DNA of 34,905 nt, taken from the NCBI GenBank assembly GCA_964490975.1, contig CAZBEQ010000038.1, forward strand, positions 1 to 34,905, written 5' to 3'. This document shows, piece by piece, positions 24,497 through 32,715 of the stretch (its first letter is position 1; the number at the start of each line of letters is the position of its first letter). A program made the translations under genes and the position numbers. The DNA is from DTU013 sp964490975. Its GTDB lineage: Bacteria; Bacillota; Clostridia; Acetivibrionales; DTU013. Below the pieces are notes generated by a model, which was not told the origin of the DNA, did not search any database, and was given only the letters and a program-made list of their open reading frames with translations.

Positions 24497-25435
24497 TTAA
24501 TACTTTGTGATCAAAGTTCCGGTTTTGTGGTTAACACCGTCTCTTGCTTTCTCCAGAAGAGTAATCAACGCCTTCCTGTTCTCGTCCCCGGAAACAAAAT
24601 CAATTGCAGCCTTCACCTTGGGAAGCATGGAACCGGGTGCAAACTGTCCCTGGTTGATATATTCCTTAGCTTCTGCTACGGACATATGGTCCAACCACCT
24701 TACATCCGGCTTTCCATAATTGATTGCAACCTTTTCCACAGCAGTCAGGATGATCAGATAGTCTGCATTTATCTCCCTGGCCATCAGGCAGCTGGCAAAA
24801 TCCTTATCGATTACAGCTTTTACTCCCCTTAAATGGAGGCCGTCCCGAATCACCGGAATTCCACCACCTCCACAGGCAATTGCGATTTCACCGGCATTGA
24901 TCAAGTCCTTGATTGTATTGATTTCAATGATCTCCTTGGGATAGGGAGAGGCAACACACCGTCTATATCCTCTTCCGGAGTCCTCTACTATATTATAACC
25001 CTTTTGCGCGACGACGTCAGCCTCTTCCTTTGTCATAAACCGGCCAATCGGCTTGGTCGGATTATCAAACATAGGATCCGCTTCATCTACACGGACTTGG
25101 GTTATGATCGTAGAAACAGATTTTTCAATTCCCCGGTTTGCCAGTTCTTCTTTTAAGGTGTTTTGCAGATCATATCCGATATAAGCCTGACTCATGGCTA
25201 CACAAACAGACAATGGTGTAAATGTTTTTATATCCCTTGTCATGTTTGTATACTCAAGGAAAGCCTGATCGATCATCCCGACCTGAGGGCCGTTCCCATG
25301 AGAAATCACAACCTCATGACCTTCTTCGATCAAGTCTGCGATTGCTTTTGCGGTGTTTTTCGCAGCTGTCATTTGGTCCGGAAGATTATTACCCAGCGCA
25401 TTTCCGCCTAAAGCTATTACGATCCTGTTTTTCAT
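24497..25435 (-). CDS. arcC: Carbamate kinase
   Basis: 312 residues from the ATG at 25435 (MKNRIVIALGGNALG), preceded by AAGGAGG with an 11-base gap. An upstream in-frame extension exists but has no family likeness. It catalyses carbamoyl phosphate + ADP to ATP + ammonia + CO2. Family features are ALGGNALG, EVVISHGNGPQVG, VDEADPMFDNPTKPIG, ACGGGGIPV, VIDKDFASCLMA and FAPGSMLPKVKAAI. It follows ygeW by 64 bases; no arginine deiminase or ordinary ornithine carbamoyltransferase is nearby. It would use carbamoyl phosphate made by YgeW to give ATP, as the related yqeA gene is thought to do beside ygeW in E. coli. Confidence 0.96.
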   Translation of the reverse strand: MKNRIVIALGGNALGNNLPDQMTAAKNTAKAIADLIEEGHEVVISHGNGPQVGMIDQAFLEYTNMTRDIKTFTPLSVCVAMSQAYIGYDLQNTLKEELANRGIEKSVSTIITQVRVDEADPMFDNPTKPIGRFMTKEEADVVAQKGYNIVEDSGRGYRRCVASPYPKEIIEINTIKDLINAGEIAIACGGGGIPVIRDGLHLRGVKAVIDKDFASCLMAREINADYLIILTAVEKVAINYGKPDVRWLDHMSVAEAKEYINQGQFAPGSMLPKVKAAIDFVSGDENRKALITLLEKARDGVNHKTGTLITKY

Positions 25436-25499
25436 AGGGCATGCACCCTCCTTATAGCACTTCGGTTCAACGAGGTTAGGGACATATCGCCTCGTTATA

Positions 25500-26693
25500 T
25501 CAGTCGAACTTCCTCTTTGTGGCTCTTTTTTCAAGCTCTTGTAAGGTAGCCTGAGGATTTTTTATTTTACTTAAGAAAATCATCGCAGCAATAATATAAG
25601 GCTTGTAGCTTGCTTCTTTATAAAGAGGTGTACGATAACGATCGAACACGGAGGCATCCACCTCTCCCTCCTTACAGCTTACTCCGGTAATATCTGCAGG
25701 CAGACAGTGCAGATAAAGAGCTTTTGCATTCTTCGTCATTTTCATCATAGCTTCCGTACAAGCCCAATCCTTATGAAGTGCATTCTGAGCTAACAATTCC
25801 TTCTCTAGAGCTTTGATACCGTCAAAGTCATTATTACCATAAAGCTCGGTACGCTTTTCCATCGCCTTGAATGGCGCCCAGCTCTTAGGATATACAATAT
25901 CGGCATCTTTAAAGGTTTCTGCCATACTATTCGTTTTTGTAAAAGAGCCACCGGATTTTGCTGCATTTGCTTTCGCGACTTTTTCTACCTCTGACATTAC
26001 CTCGTAGCCTTCCGGATGGGCAAGAACAACGTCCATTCCCATTCGTGTCATCAGACCGATCACTCCCTGTGGAACAGATAAAGGTTTGCCGTAGGAGGGT
26101 GAATAAGCCCATGACATAGCAATCTTCTTGTGCTTCAGGTTCTCCACGCCGCCAAATTCATGAATGATATGCAGCATATCTGCCATACACTGTGTCGGAT
26201 GGTCAATATCGCACTGCAGGTTCACAAGTGTAGGTCTCTGCTCCAGAACTCCATCCTTACTTCCTTGAAAAACTGCTTCAGATACCTCTTTCATATAGGT
26301 GTGGCCCTTACCGATGTACATATCATCGCGAATACCGATGATATCTGCCATAAAGGAAACCATGTTTGCTGTCTCGCGAACGGTCTCGCCATGAGCGATC
26401 TGTGATTTACCTTCATCCAGATCCTGCACTTCGAGTCCTAACAGGTTACATGCTGAGGCAAAGCTGAAACGGGTACGGGTAGAGTTATCACGGAAAATCG
26501 ATATCCCCAGTCCGCTTTCAAAAACCTTTGTTGATATATTATTCTCTCTCATAAAGCGAAGCGCATCTGCAATCGTAAATACAGCTTCCAGCTCATCGTC
26601 AGTTTTATCCCAGGTCAGCAGGAAGTCGTTATTATACATCTCCTTAAAGTTCAATTTGTTTAATTTTTCAATATAACTATTTAATGTTTTCAC
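25500..26693 (-). CDS. ygeW: YgeW-family knotted carbamoyltransferase
   Basis: 397 residues from the GTG at 26693, chosen because AGGAGG lies 9 bases before it and because the family starts with a short helix like KTLNSYIEKLNKLNF. The upstream extension to 26801 overlaps the end of ygeY and is not typical. The carbamoyl-phosphate motif STRT is at about 71-74 (FRDNSTRTRFSF), HPTQ at about 165-168, and HCLPAD near the C-terminus. These match the catabolic, knotted carbamoyltransferases near ornithine/aspartate carbamoyltransferases. The true substrate of YgeW is a ureido compound not fixed by sequence. In this operon it would phosphorolyse a ureido intermediate to carbamoyl phosphate for ArcC. 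Confidence 0.94.
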   Translation of the reverse strand: MKTLNSYIEKLNKLNFKEMYNNDFLLTWDKTDDELEAVFTIADALRFMRENNISTKVFESGLGISIFRDNSTRTRFSFASACNLLGLEVQDLDEGKSQIAHGETVRETANMVSFMADIIGIRDDMYIGKGHTYMKEVSEAVFQGSKDGVLEQRPTLVNLQCDIDHPTQCMADMLHIIHEFGGVENLKHKKIAMSWAYSPSYGKPLSVPQGVIGLMTRMGMDVVLAHPEGYEVMSEVEKVAKANAAKSGGSFTKTNSMAETFKDADIVYPKSWAPFKAMEKRTELYGNNDFDGIKALEKELLAQNALHKDWACTEAMMKMTKNAKALYLHCLPADITGVSCKEGEVDASVFDRYRTPLYKEASYKPYIIAAMIFLSKIKNPQATLQELEKRATKRKFD

Positions 26694-26752
26694 GAAAATT
26701 TTCCTCCTAGAAATAATATCCAAGCATACATGTTTTATTTCCGACAAAGCAG

Positions 26753-28060
26753 TTATCCCCGGCAATAGATGGTTGGAAGCGCGGCATATACAGCTGCGCA
26801 TTTCACCAGATCCTCCTTGTAGGTTTTCTCGTTCGGAGCATGCGCCTGTGCTTCAGCACCTGGCCCAAATCCAATACAGGGAATCCCATTGCGTCCCATG
26901 ATCGATACACCATTAGTTGAGAAGGTCCATTTATCAGTAAGTGGTCTGGCTTTTCTCATACCATCGGCATCCTTTGAACCGCTGCGTGTTGTTCCATAAA
27001 GGCCCTTATATGCTTCCTCCATCGCTTTGGTAACCGGATGCTCCTCCGGGATCACCCATGTAGGGAAATAGCATTCGATCGGGTATACAAGATTAGTATA
27101 GCTGGGTCTGTCATACTGATACATACTCACCTGTGCATTATATTTTTTTGCAAAAGGAAGTGCTCTGATTTCCTCCAAACAGCTTTCCCATGTCTCACCT
27201 GCTGTCATACGACGATCCAAAGAAACTGAACAGGAATCAGCTACTGCGCAACGGCTGGGGGAAGTGAAGAATATTTCAGAGGTGGTTACAGTCCCACGGC
27301 CAAGGAAACGGGCTTCCTTCCACTGCGGATTGTATTTTTCATCCAGCATCTTTACCAGGCCTTTGATTTCATTATTATCCGCGGCATCATTTTCATTCAG
27401 ATCCCGAACATTCTGAAGGATATCTGCCATTTTGTAGATAGCATTGTCTCCACGCTCCGGGGCGGAACCATGACAGGAAACGCCCTGTACATCAATACGG
27501 ATTTCCATACGTCCGCGCTGCCCGCGATAGATGCCCCCGTCAGTTGGCTCTGTGGAAACTACAAATTCCGGTCTTATCTTGTCCTCATTGATGATGTATT
27601 GCCAGCAAAGTCCGTCACAGTCTTCCTCCTGTACTGTTCCTGTGACAAGCACAGTGTATTGGTCACTTAACATTCCCAAATCCTTCATGATCTTCGCGCC
27701 ATAGACTGCAGCTACGATACCTCCTAATTGATCAGAAGTGCCACGCCCTCCGATTTCATCTTCTGTTTCGAAGCCTTCGTACGGATCAAATCTCCAATTC
27801 GCTCTGTTACCGATTCCAACTGTGTCAATATGTGCATCATATCCAATGAGGGTTTTTCCTGTCCCCATAAAACCCAATATATTCCCCATGGGATCTATTT
27901 CAACTTTATCAAAATCCAAGACCTTCATTTCAGCTTTTATTCGTTTGATATGCCCTTCTTCACCACAGCTTTCACCAGGGATCGCAATTAATTCTCTTAA
28001 AAATTTTGTCATCGCAGGCAAATATGCTTCAGATGCCTGCCTAATTGCTTTAAAATCCAT
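26753..28060 (-). CDS. ygeY: YgeY-family M20 metallohydrolase
   Basis: 435 residues from the ATG at 28060, which has GGAAGG 8 bases upstream; a GTG 9 bases earlier lies too close to that site. It belongs to the M20 metallopeptidase/deacylase family and to the selenium-metabolism-linked YgeY subgroup. Zinc ligands are visible: His in GYDAHIDTVG, Asp in GGRGTSDQLGG, the catalytic Glu pair in VQEEDCDG, Glu or Asp in STEPTDGG and His in AQAHAPNE near the C-terminus. The dimerisation domain lies in the middle (MEIRIDVQGVSCHGSAPERG). It probably hydrolyses an amide or ureido compound between YgeW and the lyase. It is 57 bases after the symporter and 59 before ygeW. Confidence 0.93.
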   Translation of the reverse strand: MDFKAIRQASEAYLPAMTKFLRELIAIPGESCGEEGHIKRIKAEMKVLDFDKVEIDPMGNILGFMGTGKTLIGYDAHIDTVGIGNRANWRFDPYEGFETEDEIGGRGTSDQLGGIVAAVYGAKIMKDLGMLSDQYTVLVTGTVQEEDCDGLCWQYIINEDKIRPEFVVSTEPTDGGIYRGQRGRMEIRIDVQGVSCHGSAPERGDNAIYKMADILQNVRDLNENDAADNNEIKGLVKMLDEKYNPQWKEARFLGRGTVTTSEIFFTSPSRCAVADSCSVSLDRRMTAGETWESCLEEIRALPFAKKYNAQVSMYQYDRPSYTNLVYPIECYFPTWVIPEEHPVTKAMEEAYKGLYGTTRSGSKDADGMRKARPLTDKWTFSTNGVSIMGRNGIPCIGFGPGAEAQAHAPNEKTYKEDLVKCAAVYAALPTIYCRG

Positions 28061-28117
28061 TCTTGACACCTTCCTTTCTATAAAACATTCTAGTTCTAGC
28101 TCATAAACCTTCGGTTA

Positions 28118-29533
28118 TTATTCCTGGTATGCAGACGGCGCTGGGGGTTTCCCCATACCGGTTTCTATTGCGGTAACCAGGAAGAAGGTAATAACACCCA
28201 AGGCGCTTCCAAAAACAATCGGAAGAATTCCGAAGGGCTGATTAATCAACTGCCAGAATAAAACCGCTATTGATCCAACGATGATTGAGAAAATGCCTGC
28301 ATTCCTAGTTGCCTTTGGAACTACCAATCCCAAAGCATATGCCGCAAAGGGGCCCGCCGATCTTAATGCAAAGGCAAACAGGTTCAGTGTTACAATCGGA
28401 ATACTGAATAAGGAAATCAAGCTTGATATTAGACAAATAACAACGTTGCTGGCTCTTGTCATCCATATTATTTTTTTATCTTCAACCTTTGGATTGATGA
28501 ATCTACGGTAAATATCATTAACTAAGATTGTAGAAGAACATAGCAAGTTGGAGTCAGCACTTGACATGGTTGCTGCTACAACTGCTGCAGATATCAAACC
28601 GGTTACTATAGGAGGAGCATACTGCGAGGTAACCCACATTAGAGCTGATTTACCCGTTCCGCCATCCAGCCCCGGATTGACAGCTAATGCGCAAAGACCG
28701 ATTATAGTTGGCAGGAATGCCATAGCAGACATTAACACCGCTGAAAGCAGCGCTGCCTTTCTTGTGCCGCTCTCAGTTTCAGAGCCGGCAAATCTGCTTA
28801 CCATCTCAGGACCGGACAGGAACGTACAAAAATAGTTGAATATCAAGCTTAAAATTGTAGGAATACCCACCTTTATAAAGCTAAGCTCCACCGGCGGAAG
28901 AGCGGTCGTTAATACACCGATACCGCCAATTCCATTGATAATAAAAGGAACCGATATGCCAAGACCAAAAAGTATGATAAAGAATTGTATGATATCGGCG
29001 ATACCATCTGCCATCAAACCACCCATAGACGTATATACAACGATAATGATTGCAGCAATCACCAGAGCAACATTTTGGGGGATCCCTGTAATTGCAGAAA
29101 TTACTACTGCAGATGCTAATATCTGAGAAGCTGTTAAGAAGATTAAGGATAGTACATTCAAAATAGCTGTAAAGGTACCTGCAGCGGATCCAAATCTGCG
29201 GTTCACTACCTCAGGTATTGTAATAGCCATCGTCTTTCTAATCCTTGGCGCAAAGTATGCCAAAGGAACCATCGCCACTGCTGCAGCGATAACATACCAG
29301 GCAGCGCTGAGTCCCCAGCCGGAAAACGCCTTTGCCGCAACGCCGGTCGTACTTCCACCGCCAATATTATTCGCCGAAAGGGAACATGCAACCATGATAA
29401 CACCCATCCGTCTTCCTGCTATCATGTAGTCGCTGCTGCTCTTAATGAAAAATTTGTTTACTAGGAAACCAATACTAAACATTCCAATAATGTAAATGCA
29501 AAGAATAATTACCGGTATGATTTGTAATCCCAT
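28118..29533 (-). CDS. Sodium:solute symporter (SSS family)
   Basis: 471 residues with about 12-13 hydrophobic segments in the pattern of the SSS/LeuT fold. Family motifs include SSSDYMIAGRRMG after TM1, ANNIGGGSTTGVAAKAFSGW, YTSMGGLMADGIADIIQF and VAATMSSADSNLLCSSTILVNDIY, the last holding the conserved Ser residues near the Na+ site. It couples uptake of a small solute to the sodium gradient. It sits inside the operon, 24 bases after the lyase and before ygeY, so its cargo is probably the substrate of this pathway (a ureido or amino acid such as 2,3-diaminopropionate, allantoin-like or hydantoin-like compounds). That cargo is inference. The ATG follows AGGAG. Confidence 0.93.
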   Translation of the reverse strand: MGLQIIPVIILCIYIIGMFSIGFLVNKFFIKSSSDYMIAGRRMGVIMVACSLSANNIGGGSTTGVAAKAFSGWGLSAAWYVIAAAVAMVPLAYFAPRIRKTMAITIPEVVNRRFGSAAGTFTAILNVLSLIFLTASQILASAVVISAITGIPQNVALVIAAIIIVVYTSMGGLMADGIADIIQFFIILFGLGISVPFIINGIGGIGVLTTALPPVELSFIKVGIPTILSLIFNYFCTFLSGPEMVSRFAGSETESGTRKAALLSAVLMSAMAFLPTIIGLCALAVNPGLDGGTGKSALMWVTSQYAPPIVTGLISAAVVAATMSSADSNLLCSSTILVNDIYRRFINPKVEDKKIIWMTRASNVVICLISSLISLFSIPIVTLNLFAFALRSAGPFAAYALGLVVPKATRNAGIFSIIVGSIAVLFWQLINQPFGILPIVFGSALGVITFFLVTAIETGMGKPPAPSAYQE

Positions 29534-29557
29534 ATAACACTTCTCCTTTTTGTCTCG

Positions 29558-30775
29558 TTATTTTTCATAACTATGATATTTGCCATTCCAAACAACATCT
29601 CTATAGTTCTTTTTATCCGTATCTCCTTCTGTACTGAAAAACAACACCTTCGAATCATGGTTCAACTTAAGTTTTTCCCTTAACCAATCCAATTTGGGAT
29701 TGACCATGATTTCTGCTACACACCCCAGGGTTGTTGCTCCGCTCTCACCAGAGATCACTCTCCCGTCTCCCCTCGGAGGATTTCCAAGAATTCTCATCCC
29801 CTTAGCTGCTACATAATCCGGGCAGGATATAAAATTATCCGCATAGTCCGCGAGGATTTCCCATCCGATCGTACAAGGCTCACCACAAGCTAATCCGGCC
29901 ATGATCGTATCCATATCACCTGTTACAAAGTGAAGCCTGCCATCGTTTGCTTTTGCTGTGCGAAAAATACAATCTGCCTTATTAGGTTCCACTATCGTTA
30001 TGATTGGCCTATCCTCCCCATAAAGAGATGAAAACAGACCGGTAATAGAAGAAGCCATCGAGCCTACTCCCGCTTGGAGGAAAATATGAGTTGGTTTAGT
30101 CTCTCCGTATCTTTTTAGTTGTTCGAATGCTTCATACCCCATCGTTTCATACCCCTGGATAATCCAGGTTGGAATATCCTCATAGCCTTCCCATGCTGTA
30201 TCCTGGACCATGACCCATCCTTCAGTCACTGCTTTTTCATTCGCAAGCCTGACTGCTTCGTCATAGTTCAAATCTGTAATGTAAGCATCTGCTCCTTCTG
30301 CCTTAATGTTGTCCAGTCTTTCCTGTGCGCTTCCCTTGGGCATATATACGACAGACTTTTGCTTTAGTTGATTCGCAGTCCACGCTACTCCTCTTCCATG
30401 ATTTCCGTCTGTTGCTGTTACGAAAACAAGATCCCCAAGACTTTTTCTGACATCATCCGAAATAATCTTATTATATGGGAGTTCCGTAATATCCTTATTA
30501 AGCTTTTGTGCAATATAATTACCGATTGCATAACTTCCGCCAAGTACTTTAAAAGCATTTAATCCAAATCGATAGGATTCATCCTTTACATAGATATTTC
30601 TTAGCCCCAGCTCTTCCGCCAGGCCATCCATCTTTTGTAAAGGAGTTTCCTGATACATTGGGAAACTCTCATGAAATTGCTTAACTTTCTTTGCGGCTTC
30701 CTCGTTAAGAAAATCCAGAGAACGTTTTTTACCACTTTTTCTCTTGAATTGAACTAGTTCAAAAACTTCTTCCAC
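29558..30775 (-). CDS. dpaL: 2,3-Diaminopropionate ammonia-lyase (YgeX/DpaL)
   Basis: 405 residues, fold-type II pyridoxal-phosphate enzyme. It turns 2,3-diaminopropionate into pyruvate and two ammonia through 2-aminoacrylate. The PLP lysine is Lys76 in NAFKVLGGSYA. The acidic residue for the D-isomer is probably Asp123 in ATDGNHGRG (equivalent to Asp120 in E. coli). The phosphate loop is QAGVGSMASS. Other markers are VQDTAWEGYEDIPTWIIQGY, ACGEPCTIGWEIL and VISGESGATTLG. The start is the GTG at 30775, which has GGAGG at 7 bases; a nearby ATG is out of frame. It heads the six-gene operon. A mosaic palindrome lies 88 bases upstream and may overlap the promoter region; I could not pick a clear -10/-35 pair. 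Confidence 0.96.
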   Translation of the reverse strand: MEEVFELVQFKRKSGKKRSLDFLNEEAAKKVKQFHESFPMYQETPLQKMDGLAEELGLRNIYVKDESYRFGLNAFKVLGGSYAIGNYIAQKLNKDITELPYNKIISDDVRKSLGDLVFVTATDGNHGRGVAWTANQLKQKSVVYMPKGSAQERLDNIKAEGADAYITDLNYDEAVRLANEKAVTEGWVMVQDTAWEGYEDIPTWIIQGYETMGYEAFEQLKRYGETKPTHIFLQAGVGSMASSITGLFSSLYGEDRPIITIVEPNKADCIFRTAKANDGRLHFVTGDMDTIMAGLACGEPCTIGWEILADYADNFISCPDYVAAKGMRILGNPPRGDGRVISGESGATTLGCVAEIMVNPKLDWLREKLKLNHDSKVLFFSTEGDTDKKNYRDVVWNGKYHSYEK

Positions 30776-30862
30776 TCATACACCTCCAATGCTTTTGTGG
30801 ACTTTTCCAGTAACTGAGAGATGCTTTTAATAGTATCTTCAAAATACAATGGATTTATCCAC

Positions 30863-30931
30863 AAGGTGCCAGGCACGACACATAGACAGTTATTAAAATA
30901 ATAACTGTCTATGTGTCGTGCCTGGCACCTT
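30863..30931. repeat. Inverted repeat, short copy of the mosaic repeat without its inner core
   Basis: Perfect 32-base arms (30863-30894 and 30900-30931) with a 5-base AAAAT loop. Each arm is AAGGTGCCAGGCACGA, variable bases CACAT, then AGACAGTTATT. The inner GGACAG core present at 5004 and 13351 is absent. It lies between the dpaL start and the EamA fragment. Confidence 0.95.
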
Positions 30932-30945
30932 AATATGGTGCAGCG

Positions 30946-31131
30946 ATGATAAAACCAATAAATAAAATATCATACTTTAAATACATATTGGCACTGTTAC
31001 TATTTGGATCAAACGACATCGTTGCAAGCAATATTTCACTTACAAGCTATGAAATAGTCTTTTTACGCACATTGATAGGCAGTTTATTGGTTATCGGTGG
31101 TGCAGTATTTGCGGAAGGAATATTCAATTAA
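30946..31131 (+). pseudogene. N-terminal fragment of an EamA/DMT-family transporter
   Basis: 61 residues: KYILALLLFGSNDIVASNIS, then LTSYEIVFLRTLIGSLLVIGG. This is the first helix pair of a ten-helix EamA permease (full length about 300). The rest is gone: TAA at 31129-31131 is directly followed by a core repeat at 31132, and a palindrome lies just upstream. There is no clear ribosome binding site. It is best seen as a truncated gene bracketed by two repeats. Confidence 0.75.
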
Positions 31132-31170
31132 GGGACAGGGGGACAGGTTGGTTCATTGTCCCGCTGTCCC
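31132..31170. repeat. Inner-core inverted repeat
   Basis: GGGACAGGGGGACA (31132-31145) pairs with TGTCCCGCTGTCCC (31157-31170), one mismatch, 11-base loop. It starts at the base after the EamA fragment stop and ends 17 bases before the glycosyltransferase stop on the other strand. It could serve as a shared transcript end for these convergent units. Confidence 0.8.
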
Positions 31171-31187
31171 ACCTTTTAGTAAAGCCG

Positions 31188-32312
31188 TTACCGATTGTTC
31201 ATCAGTTTGATAATAAAATCTCCCGTAACTTTCGTGCTGTGCCTTTTGCCGTACAATTCCTGGGCATGCTTCATTTGGCTTAACTTCTCGGGCTGTGAGA
31301 AAAGTTGCATGATGACATCATCTATTCTTGCATATTTTCCCGCATGAACAGCCAGATTATTATTTATGAGAAAATAGGTATTTCGGGTCTCCACACCTGG
31401 TATCGGATCAGTAATAATAAGAGGCCTTCTCTTTGCCAGCGCCTCGGATACAGTCAGGCCTCCCGGCTTGGTGATAATTATGTCCGCAGCATCCATATAG
31501 AGTTCCATGTTGTTCACATAATCTACAACAATAACATCCTTGCTGTAATTGGTATTCTTGATCTTTTTGGAAAGTCGTTTGTTACGCCCACATATAATAA
31601 CGGTCTGAAAATCAATAGGAACTTTGTCGATATCTGATAAAAGCTCTGGAATATTACCAAATCCAACGCTGCTTGATATAAGTAGTATAGTCATTTTGTC
31701 CTTAAGATTCAGTTGAGCTCGTGCTTCTGACAATGGTATATCGTCAGAAAACTTTTCTTTGACCGGGATACCAAAAGGCAACAGCTTTTCACTGCTGATT
31801 CCCTTCTTTTGCGTCGTATAAATCATCAGTTCATTTGCCAACACATAGTAATCCAGAACTGTATCTTCCCAAAAAGGATGCAGGGCAAAATCAGTTACAA
31901 CGCCAAAAACAGGTATTTTACTGTCTAGAATACCATCCCGCTTCATTTGTGTAATAATTATAGCAGTAAAAATATGTGTGCAGACAATAACATCCGGCTT
32001 TTTAGAATTAATATACTTTAGCATTTTGCTCTTTGAAGCTTCTGCAATTGTGTAGGGCAAGTAAGTCTTTCGAATTTTCTCATTGGAGGAATCCTTCTCT
32101 GCTTTGTCATACATAAGCAAATGTAATTCCGGAGAATGCCTGGCCATTGATGTATATCCAACATCTATTAAGTCACCCATCAACTTGCTCAAAAATTTAT
32201 ACGTATCCAGAACAGTACAGTCAACGCCCCGGGTTTCAAGATAATTTGCCAGAGCATAGCTTGTGGAATTGTGACCTTGCCCAGCTGTCAGTGTTAATAA
32301 TAAAACTCTCAT
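31188..32312 (-). CDS. MGDG-synthase/UgtP-like GT28 glycosyltransferase
   Basis: 374 residues from the ATG at 32312, which has GGAG 8 bases upstream and opens with MRVLLLTLTAGQGHNSTSYAL, the N-terminal signature of diacylglycerol glycosyltransferases and MurG-like GT28 enzymes. The N-terminal domain (MGDG_synth) has DVIVCTHIFTA and PVFGVVTDFALHPFW. The C-terminal Rossmann domain has FGIPV, VIICGRNKRL, VVDYVNNMELYMDAADIIITKPGG and LTVSEALAKRRPLIITDPIPG, with the nucleotide-sugar site KPGGLT. It probably adds a sugar from a UDP-sugar to diacylglycerol at the cytoplasmic face. It stands alone between repeats at 31132 and 32411. Confidence 0.9.
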   Translation of the reverse strand: MRVLLLTLTAGQGHNSTSYALANYLETRGVDCTVLDTYKFLSKLMGDLIDVGYTSMARHSPELHLLMYDKAEKDSSNEKIRKTYLPYTIAEASKSKMLKYINSKKPDVIVCTHIFTAIIITQMKRDGILDSKIPVFGVVTDFALHPFWEDTVLDYYVLANELMIYTTQKKGISSEKLLPFGIPVKEKFSDDIPLSEARAQLNLKDKMTILLISSSVGFGNIPELLSDIDKVPIDFQTVIICGRNKRLSKKIKNTNYSKDVIVVDYVNNMELYMDAADIIITKPGGLTVSEALAKRRPLIITDPIPGVETRNTYFLINNNLAVHAGKYARIDDVIMQLFSQPEKLSQMKHAQELYGKRHSTKVTGDFIIKLMNNR

Positions 32313-32410
32313 CTTTAGCAGCTCCTCATTATGTAGAATAATCAATATGATTATACTATGTTTTTCAATTATTCACATAGAAAATTCCTTAATTTTTGAC
32401 AGTCAGACGA

Positions 32411-32443
32411 GGACAGGGGGACAGGTTCCTTGTCCCCCTGTCC
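32411..32443. repeat. Inner-core inverted repeat
   Basis: Perfect 13-base arms (GGACAGGGGGACA at 32411-32423, mirror at 32431-32443) with a GGTTCCT loop. It lies 98 bases upstream of the glycosyltransferase start and 10 bases from the stop of a possible gene scrap on the minus strand. Confidence 0.85.
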
Positions 32444-32453
32444 CCTAATGAAT

Positions 32454-32548
32454 TTACTTCCTTGAATTTAAATGTACAGCTACTGCCTCAAATTCTTCAC
32501 TCATGCTTACAGAGAGGCATCCATTACTTAAAGAAAAAAATCATAATC
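32454..32548 (-). pseudogene. Possible C-terminal coding scrap, unidentified
   Basis: Before a TAA at 32454 the minus strand reads LSNGCLSVSMSEEFEAVAV, then HLNSRK. The composition is protein-like but I do not recognise it and there is no start. Its stop next to a repeat fits the general pattern here. No other gene is visible in 32549-32715. Confidence 0.25.
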
Positions 32549-32715
32549 ATATTTGTATGACATATTTTGCGTCAATACGATTCTTTCTTTAAAATTACTT
32601 ACACTTTTTCTTCAAAGAGAGCGTATCACACACGAAAATGGAGTGTCAATACAATATAGTTTGCGTTCGCATCAGTTTACTATTAAAAACCGTTGTTATC
32701 ATTCGATTTCAGCTT

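Noticed and set aside
25436..25534. N-terminal extension of carbamate kinase
   Set aside because: Family members start at MKNRIVIALGG-like sequence, and a good ribosome binding site lies inside the extension.
26694..26801. N-terminal extension of YgeW into the end of ygeY
   Set aside because: An AGGAGG site places the start at GTG 26693; the extension is antisense-like and overlaps ygeY.
30863..30931. The TGGCAC sequence as a sigma-54 (-24) promoter for dpaL
   Set aside because: It is part of the palindromic repeat found at unrelated genes, and no matching TTGCA follows at the right spacing.
3904..32443. CRISPR array
   Set aside because: The repeats are widely scattered, palindromic and not separated by uniform spacers; no cas genes are present.
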